This document shows positions 7,307 through 10,194 of a stretch of DNA of 10,194 bases, in pieces (positions within the stretch are counted from its first letter, which is position 1; each line of letters starts with the position of its first letter). The notes below the pieces were generated by a model. It did not search any database, was not told the DNA's origin, and saw only the letters and a list, made by a program, of their open reading frames with translations. Position numbers and translations under genes: made by a program. This stretch comes from DATKMG01 sp041476565 (GTDB lineage Bacteria; Acidobacteriota; Terriglobia; Versatilivoradales; Versatilivoraceae), in contig JBGOTQ010000291.1 in NCBI GenBank assembly GCA_041476565.1, positions 1 through 10,194 of the forward strand, given 5' to 3'.

Positions 7307-7545
7307 TTGGATTCTCCCAGTCTTTCCAGCCAATCACTGGCTTTAGATTTTGGAACGACGGCCAGAATTTCGACAGTGTCTCGGGAAACATCGTAGAAAA
7401 CGCAGATCTCGCCAATCCGCAACCGGTATCCAGGCCGCTGAATTCCTCGAAGCCGCTTGATTCTGCTCTTGCTTTCCTTTAATGGCTCATGCCGCAAATG
7501 AAGTTCAATACCCTCTTTCACCTGCGAGCGAATTGCCTCATTCAC
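7303..7545 (-). CDS. RelE/ParE superfamily toxin
   Basis: This 80-aa protein matches the RelE/ParE fold: a helical N-terminus (residues 1-30), then a basic beta core RIKRLRGIQRPGYRLRIGEICVFYDV and the typical ending VEILAVVPKSKASDWLERL. RelE members cut mRNA on the ribosome and ParE members poison gyrase; the sequence does not tell which applies. The start is GTG (7545-7543). The frame is closed by a stop about ten codons upstream and no ATG lies between. The gene comes before its antitoxin, the reverse of the most common order, with an ATGA overlap. The short leader from the degenerate attC-like sequence at 7552-7558 is typical of a cassette. Confidence 0.82.
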   Translation of the reverse strand: MNEAIRSQVKEGIELHLRHEPLKESKSRIKRLRGIQRPGYRLRIGEICVFYDVSRDTVEILAVVPKSKASDWLERLGESK

Positions 7546-7551
7546 AGGCTT

Positions 7552-7616
7552 GCCGAACGCTTTAGGCGTCGACGGCTAAGTGCAGGGCTGTCGCTGCATG
7601 CGGTTTATAGGCTTCA
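7552..7616 (-). other. Degenerate attC-like spacer between lipocalin and toxin genes
   Basis: On the - strand the toxin start is preceded by GTTCGGC (7558-7552), one base off the consensus core GTTRRRY, with CTAAAGC directly before it. The lipocalin stop is followed by GCCTATAAAC, which only loosely resembles the opposite core. A TGCAG/CTGCA inverted repeat lies between. The location, exactly between two genes, is right for an attC, but the match is weak. Confidence 0.25.
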
Positions 7617-8150
7617 TCATCTATTGGTCGTACCCAAAGCAAAACCATCGACACGCTCCCAAGTGAGCGTGTATTCGACGACGCCCTTGGCCAGTGGTTC
7701 CATTGGACGGAGATTTAGTCGGTTTCCCTCCAAGGACACGTGTCTCTTGAGTTCAGTTCCGACGGAGTTTGGAACGAGATCGATGTCGACGTGATGGACG
7801 ACGTACCCCTGTTCTTCGTTCACTTCATAACGGCCGCAATACGCTACGAAGTGTTCAAAGGTGGACCGCAACTCCGCCTCGGTTGGAGACTCTTCCGATT
7901 TCCAGCGGGCCCGACTTGGATCCGTCAGAACCGCGCACATTCGTCCAGACGCCGAGTAGATCAAATAGCCAACACCGTTCGGACCATACAATGGACTCGG
8001 TCGACTTGTGCCATCGCTCAGCCGCTGTTCGGTCGAAACAAGCCTCCAGGCGCCGACAAGCCGTTTCGCCAAGCCCTGGGCTGAGACTTCAGTTCCAATG
8101 CCACAGGCAACGGTTAGAATGAGAATCACGATAAGTATATGCGCTTTCAT
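7617..8150 (-). CDS. Secreted lipocalin-like domain protein
   Basis: The 177-aa product starts with a signal sequence (MKAHILIVILILTVACG); cleavage is possible after VSA (residue 24). Cys16 follows TVA, which is not a proper lipobox because the -3 residue is Thr, so lipid attachment is uncertain. The mature part begins GAWRLVSTEQRLSDG (from residue 33) and continues with YGPNGVGYLIYSASGRMCAVL and HVDIDLVPNSVGTELKRHVSLEGNRLNLRP. This is the pattern of the bacterial lipocalin-like domain family, a small beta barrel of unknown ligand. The start is supported by GGAGAG immediately upstream. A GTTGGGC core lies 22 bp before the ATG, as in integron cassettes. No specific function can be given. Confidence 0.8.
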   Translation of the reverse strand: MKAHILIVILILTVACGIGTEVSAQGLAKRLVGAWRLVSTEQRLSDGTSRPSPLYGPNGVGYLIYSASGRMCAVLTDPSRARWKSEESPTEAELRSTFEHFVAYCGRYEVNEEQGYVVHHVDIDLVPNSVGTELKRHVSLEGNRLNLRPMEPLAKGVVEYTLTWERVDGFALGTTNR

Positions 8151-8172
8151 GCTCTCTCCATGTTCAGATGAC

Positions 8173-8209
8173 GCCCAACGCCAAGAGTTGAGCGGCAGTC
8201 CCGGTTAGT
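8173..8209 (-). other. attC-like half-site upstream of the lipocalin gene
   Basis: Reading the - strand, GCTCAAC (8193-8187), a 7-base spacer and the core GTTGGGC (8179-8173, an exact GTTRRRY match) match the second half of an attC site, just before the lipocalin gene. A possible opposite core, TACTAAC (8209-8203), lies close by, but no arm pairing with the GCTCAAC side can be found. The site looks truncated. Confidence 0.42.
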
Positions 8210-8230
8210 ATCCAGAACAAGCCCCGTGAG

Positions 8231-8273
8231 AACCGGCGAATCTCTTCTGATACTGGACCCGCAGGGGCCGGTT
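8231..8273. repeat. 7-bp inverted repeat AACCGGC/GCCGGTT
   Basis: AACCGGC (8231-8237) and GCCGGTT (8267-8273) are perfect inverted copies with a 29-base loop, in the gap following the YdeI-type gene. It might be the eroded left half of an attC-like site or an unrelated structure. Confidence 0.35.
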
Positions 8274-8313
8274 ATTAGGGGGATTGGCCGAGTCCACTCC
8301 GTCTGGTCCTGTC

Positions 8314-8883
8314 CTATTTAAGTCCGAGTTTTTCACCTCTTCCAAGCAGGGCCATAGATTCCTTGAGACGCTTCCCTCTCGTCTCCGGCTTTTTCGCCGT
8401 GGCGATCCAGCTAATGAAATGCCTCTGGTAAGTCGGCGCAAGCAATTCAAAAAAATCCTTCGCCTTTCTATTCCGCGCAAGGGCTTCCGACAAATCTTGG
8501 GGAACGTCCATGTTGATTAAGGGGCGTGGGGACATGTCCCAACTTCCCAACTTTCTTGCTGCCTCGATCTTCGCCAGGCCGAATTCAGTCATCCTGCCCT
8601 CTTTGATGATTTTCTCCACTCGTTTCTTGCTTGTGTTCGACCAGCTGCTGTCGTCCTTCCTGGGGGTGAACTTCCTGCAGTACTTATTGCTATCGATTCT
8701 CTTAATGAGGCTGTCGATCCAACCGAAGCAAAGCGCCTCCTCCACTGAATCCTCGTACCCAAGTGAGGGTCTGCCCGCCTCCTTCTTGTAAAAGACCAGC
8801 CAGATTCCGTTTTCTTCCTTATCGTGGTTCTCGGCCAACCACTTTCGCCATTGGCCTCGAGTTGAGACGTGGATTTGTTTCAT
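8314..8883 (-). CDS. YdeI/OmpD-associated family protein
   Basis: The 189-aa product carries the recognisable features of the YdeI/OmpD-associated (bacteriocin-protection-like) family. These are an N-terminal domain with EENGIWLVFYKKEAG and the conserved CFGWIDSLIKRID (residues 52-64), then KFTPRKDDSSWSNTSKKRVEKI (71-92), and a C-terminal segment YQRHFISWIATAKKPETRGKRL (152-173). No signal peptide or membrane segment is present, so it is probably cytoplasmic. The molecular role of the family is not established. The gene stands alone, in the same direction as its neighbours, with about 130 bp to the gene before it and 163 bp to the one after. Members of this family are familiar passengers of integron cassettes, which fits the context. 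Confidence 0.87.
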   Translation of the reverse strand: MKQIHVSTRGQWRKWLAENHDKEENGIWLVFYKKEAGRPSLGYEDSVEEALCFGWIDSLIKRIDSNKYCRKFTPRKDDSSWSNTSKKRVEKIIKEGRMTEFGLAKIEAARKLGSWDMSPRPLINMDVPQDLSEALARNRKAKDFFELLAPTYQRHFISWIATAKKPETRGKRLKESMALLGRGEKLGLK

Positions 8884-8904
8884 GCAAGACGTCTTCCGCT
8901 CGCC

Positions 8905-8967
8905 GGCGCACTGTTGGCGCCTCCCGTCCAGGAGCTGATGCGGGAGCTGGACAGCCCGGGGTTAGGC
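8905..8967 (-). other. attC-like site with one good core, between DUF4386 and YdeI-type genes
   Basis: On the - strand, GCCTAAC (8967-8961) is an exact RYYYAAC core placed 46 bp after the DUF4386-type stop. Pairable sequence follows: GTCCAG with CTGGAC (8931-8926 and 8952-8947), the competing pair CTCCCG/CGGGAG (8946-8941 and 8926-8921), and a separate stem GGCGC/GCGCC (8921-8917 with 8909-8905). A second core of the GTTRRRY type is not found before the YdeI-type start at 8883. This is a candidate site with one arm lost or diverged. Confidence 0.4.
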
Positions 8968-9013
8968 GTCACCATTGGGCGGGCCGTCAGCTAACATGGG
9001 GAGACCACTCCTG

Positions 9014-9691
9014 TTATTGCGGCACGCTTGCTCCCTTGATGAGAAGCCAGAAGATTATCGGCACTTCTCCGAAATAGAGAGGCATCATGAACCGGGAAAC
9101 AACGTGCCGGTACTCAGGCAAGACAATGGATGCAACGCTACTGGTCAGATACGCGAAGCCCGCAACCATCAGCAAGATGCCCAAGATCCGAGGGAAAAAG
9201 CCCGACTTGATGACAAGGATGCCGAAAGGAAAGAGCCAAAGACCCCAGAATGCCGTGGAGACAGTAACTCCACTGCTGTGAAATCTGAGAAAGCCCAGGG
9301 CCAGAGCGTCCAGTTGAGGTTTGGTGAACACCGACAAGTAGTCGGCGCCACTCAACAGTACCAGCGGTGCAAACTTGTTGAGTAGGTTGGCAAGTGCGAT
9401 GGCCACGCCGATTGACACTAATAGCAACATGAGCATCGCGTGGCTCTTGTCTACGTCCTTGAGCAGCTTGTACAGGCTTACAACCAGGAAAATAAAGATG
9501 ACGAGAGTGACAAAGCCAGTCAGAATGCCAATGCGGTAAGTGAGCTCGGCAGCGGTGATGTTGTGGGCCGTAGCTGTGGCATCCCCAGAAACCATGAAGG
9601 CGGGAAAGAAGAACTCGCCGAAGATTGCCACTATCATAAACAGGAAGTACAGTACTCCTGCTCGCCGCGCTAGCGCTTTAGTTGAGTTCAT
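9014..9691 (-). CDS. Six-helix membrane protein, DUF4386 family
   Basis: The 225-aa product is an integral membrane protein with six predicted helices at about residues 12-34, 54-77, 85-107, 142-162, 168-192 and 199-219. The pattern, including RRAGVLYFLFMIVAIFGE at the start, a short outer loop, the mid-protein FHSSGVTVSTAFWGLWLFPFG and the GEVPIIFWLLIKG ending, matches the DUF4386 family, whose function is unknown. The ATG at 9691 has GGAG about eight bases upstream. The gene forms a single-gene unit: an attC-type core GTTAGAC lies 82 bp before its start and GCCTAAC lies 46 bp after its stop, so the whole unit has cassette shape. Confidence 0.85.
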   Translation of the reverse strand: MNSTKALARRAGVLYFLFMIVAIFGEFFFPAFMVSGDATATAHNITAAELTYRIGILTGFVTLVIFIFLVVSLYKLLKDVDKSHAMLMLLLVSIGVAIALANLLNKFAPLVLLSGADYLSVFTKPQLDALALGFLRFHSSGVTVSTAFWGLWLFPFGILVIKSGFFPRILGILLMVAGFAYLTSSVASIVLPEYRHVVSRFMMPLYFGEVPIIFWLLIKGASVPQ

Positions 9692-9773
9692 GTCCTGTCT
9701 CCAAGTGCTCGTTGACTCTCGGCCGCGAGTTCACCTCGCTGGACGCGGTGAGTGAGTGTCAGTTCCCCTCAAC

Positions 9774-9818
9774 GTCTAACCCAAGGCCAGGCCACTATAC
9801 GCGCCTGCCAACCCAAGG
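9774..9818 (-). other. attC-like site upstream of the DUF4386-type gene
   Basis: On the - strand the core GTTAGAC (9780-9774) matches GTTRRRY exactly. It is preceded by a 4-base spacer and a stem GGCAGGC/GCCTGGCC (9809-9803 with 9792-9785) with one bulged G and a 10-base loop. The far core is missing or degenerate. The 10-mer YAACCCAAGG occurs twice, at 9777-9786 and 9809-9818 on the + strand. The bulge is in the second arm, not the first, so the fold is less typical than the site at 6996-7061. Confidence 0.4.
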
Positions 9819-9927
9819 GTTTCAGTGACGCCTGGCGCCCATCATCAGCTGCGGCGACACAGCGCCGTCAGCGGTATGCTGTTGCTATGCGTCGCTTCGC
9901 AAACAGAAACCCCAACTGCCACAATGC
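9781..9927. other. Non-coding gap after the VOC gene
   Basis: No gene can be supported in this part of the gap. On the - strand, near the VOC stop, GTTGGGG (9917-9911) is one base off a core consensus, but no partner was found. The rest holds only the degenerate attC-like pairing described separately. Confidence 0.35.
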
Positions 9928-10194
9928 CTATACGTGTTGATCTACCAGAATCGTGTTTCCATCTGGATCAACAATCATAAAGCTAGCCGGGCCAGTAGAG
10001 CTTTCGTCTGCTTCTGAAATCATGTTTACGCCACGATCTTTGAGCTGGCGCTGCAACTCTCGAACGTCCGTGAATTCTCTGAGTTGCTGAGCATCGCTAC
10101 TCCAGCCCGGGTTGAAGGTGAGAATGTTCTTATCGAACATGCCTTGAAACAACCCAATAGCGTGGTCGCCATTCTTCATAATCAGCCAATTCTG
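9928..10194 (-). CDS. VOC (glyoxalase/bleomycin-resistance-like) protein, N-terminus outside window
   Basis: The frame stays open through the right edge, so an ATG at 10179 is not necessarily the start; upstream codons read QNWLI before MKNGDHAIGLFQGMF, which looks like the inside of a VOC domain. The visible 88 residues are the C-terminal half of a vicinal-oxygen-chelate fold: GLFQGMFDKNILTFNPGW, then a helix VRELQRQLKDRGV, then PASFMIVDPDGNTILVDQHV. The DPDGN motif and the acidic residue before the final strand are typical. These proteins act on small molecules or bind them; the reaction cannot be told from the half present. The direction matches the other array genes. Confidence 0.85.
   Translation of the reverse strand, partial: QNWLIMKNGDHAIGLFQGMFDKNILTFNPGWSSDAQQLREFTDVRELQRQLKDRGVNMISEADESSTGPASFMIVDPDGNTILVDQHV

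Noticed and set aside
7740..8122. + strand frames over the lipocalin-like gene.
   Set aside because: The - strand frame has a signal peptide, ribosome site and family motifs; the + strand frames have none.

Overview
The window reads as bacterial DNA, probably from an environmental plant-polymer degrader. Verrucomicrobiota, Planctomycetota and Acidobacteriota are candidate phyla, but the sequence alone does not decide. It falls into two halves of different character.

The left half (1-6739, + strand) is a carbohydrate-degradation cluster of three genes. A GH10 xylanase-type glycosidase runs in from the left edge. A 749-aa secreted protein with two tandem alpha/beta-hydrolase domains follows, its ATG overlapping the xylanase stop as ATGA. 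After a 350-bp non-coding gap comes a secreted GH78 alpha-L-rhamnosidase of 940 aa. Together they fit removal of backbone, ester and rhamnosyl groups from a hemicellulose or pectin-type glycan. The esterase-like gene is clearly AT-richer than both neighbours, and the change in base use falls almost exactly on the ATGA overlap. This suggests it was acquired separately. Its first hydrolase domain keeps a Ser-Asp-His set, while the second has Asn where the nucleophilic Ser should be.

The right half (about 6996-10194) holds six small genes, all on the - strand and unrelated in function. They are a RelE/ParE-type toxin followed by a Phd/YefM-type antitoxin, a secreted lipocalin-like protein, a YdeI/OmpD-associated-type protein, a six-helix DUF4386-type membrane protein, and a VOC (glyoxalase-like) protein cut by the right edge. 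The gaps carry sequences resembling integron recombination sites (attC). The best, at 6996-7061, has a consensus GCCTAAC core and folds into a stem with two bulged bases in one arm. The others are half-sites or degenerate. One-gene units, shared orientation and attC-like ends point to a stretch of integron cassette array, possibly decayed. No integrase is visible, so it would be called a cluster of attC sites lacking an integrase (CALIN) if none lies beyond the edges. The antitoxin reading frame runs through the attC and takes its last 15 residues from it.

The gaps 3567-3916 and 6740-6995 contain no gene I can support. The first is GC-rich and has small perfect hairpins.
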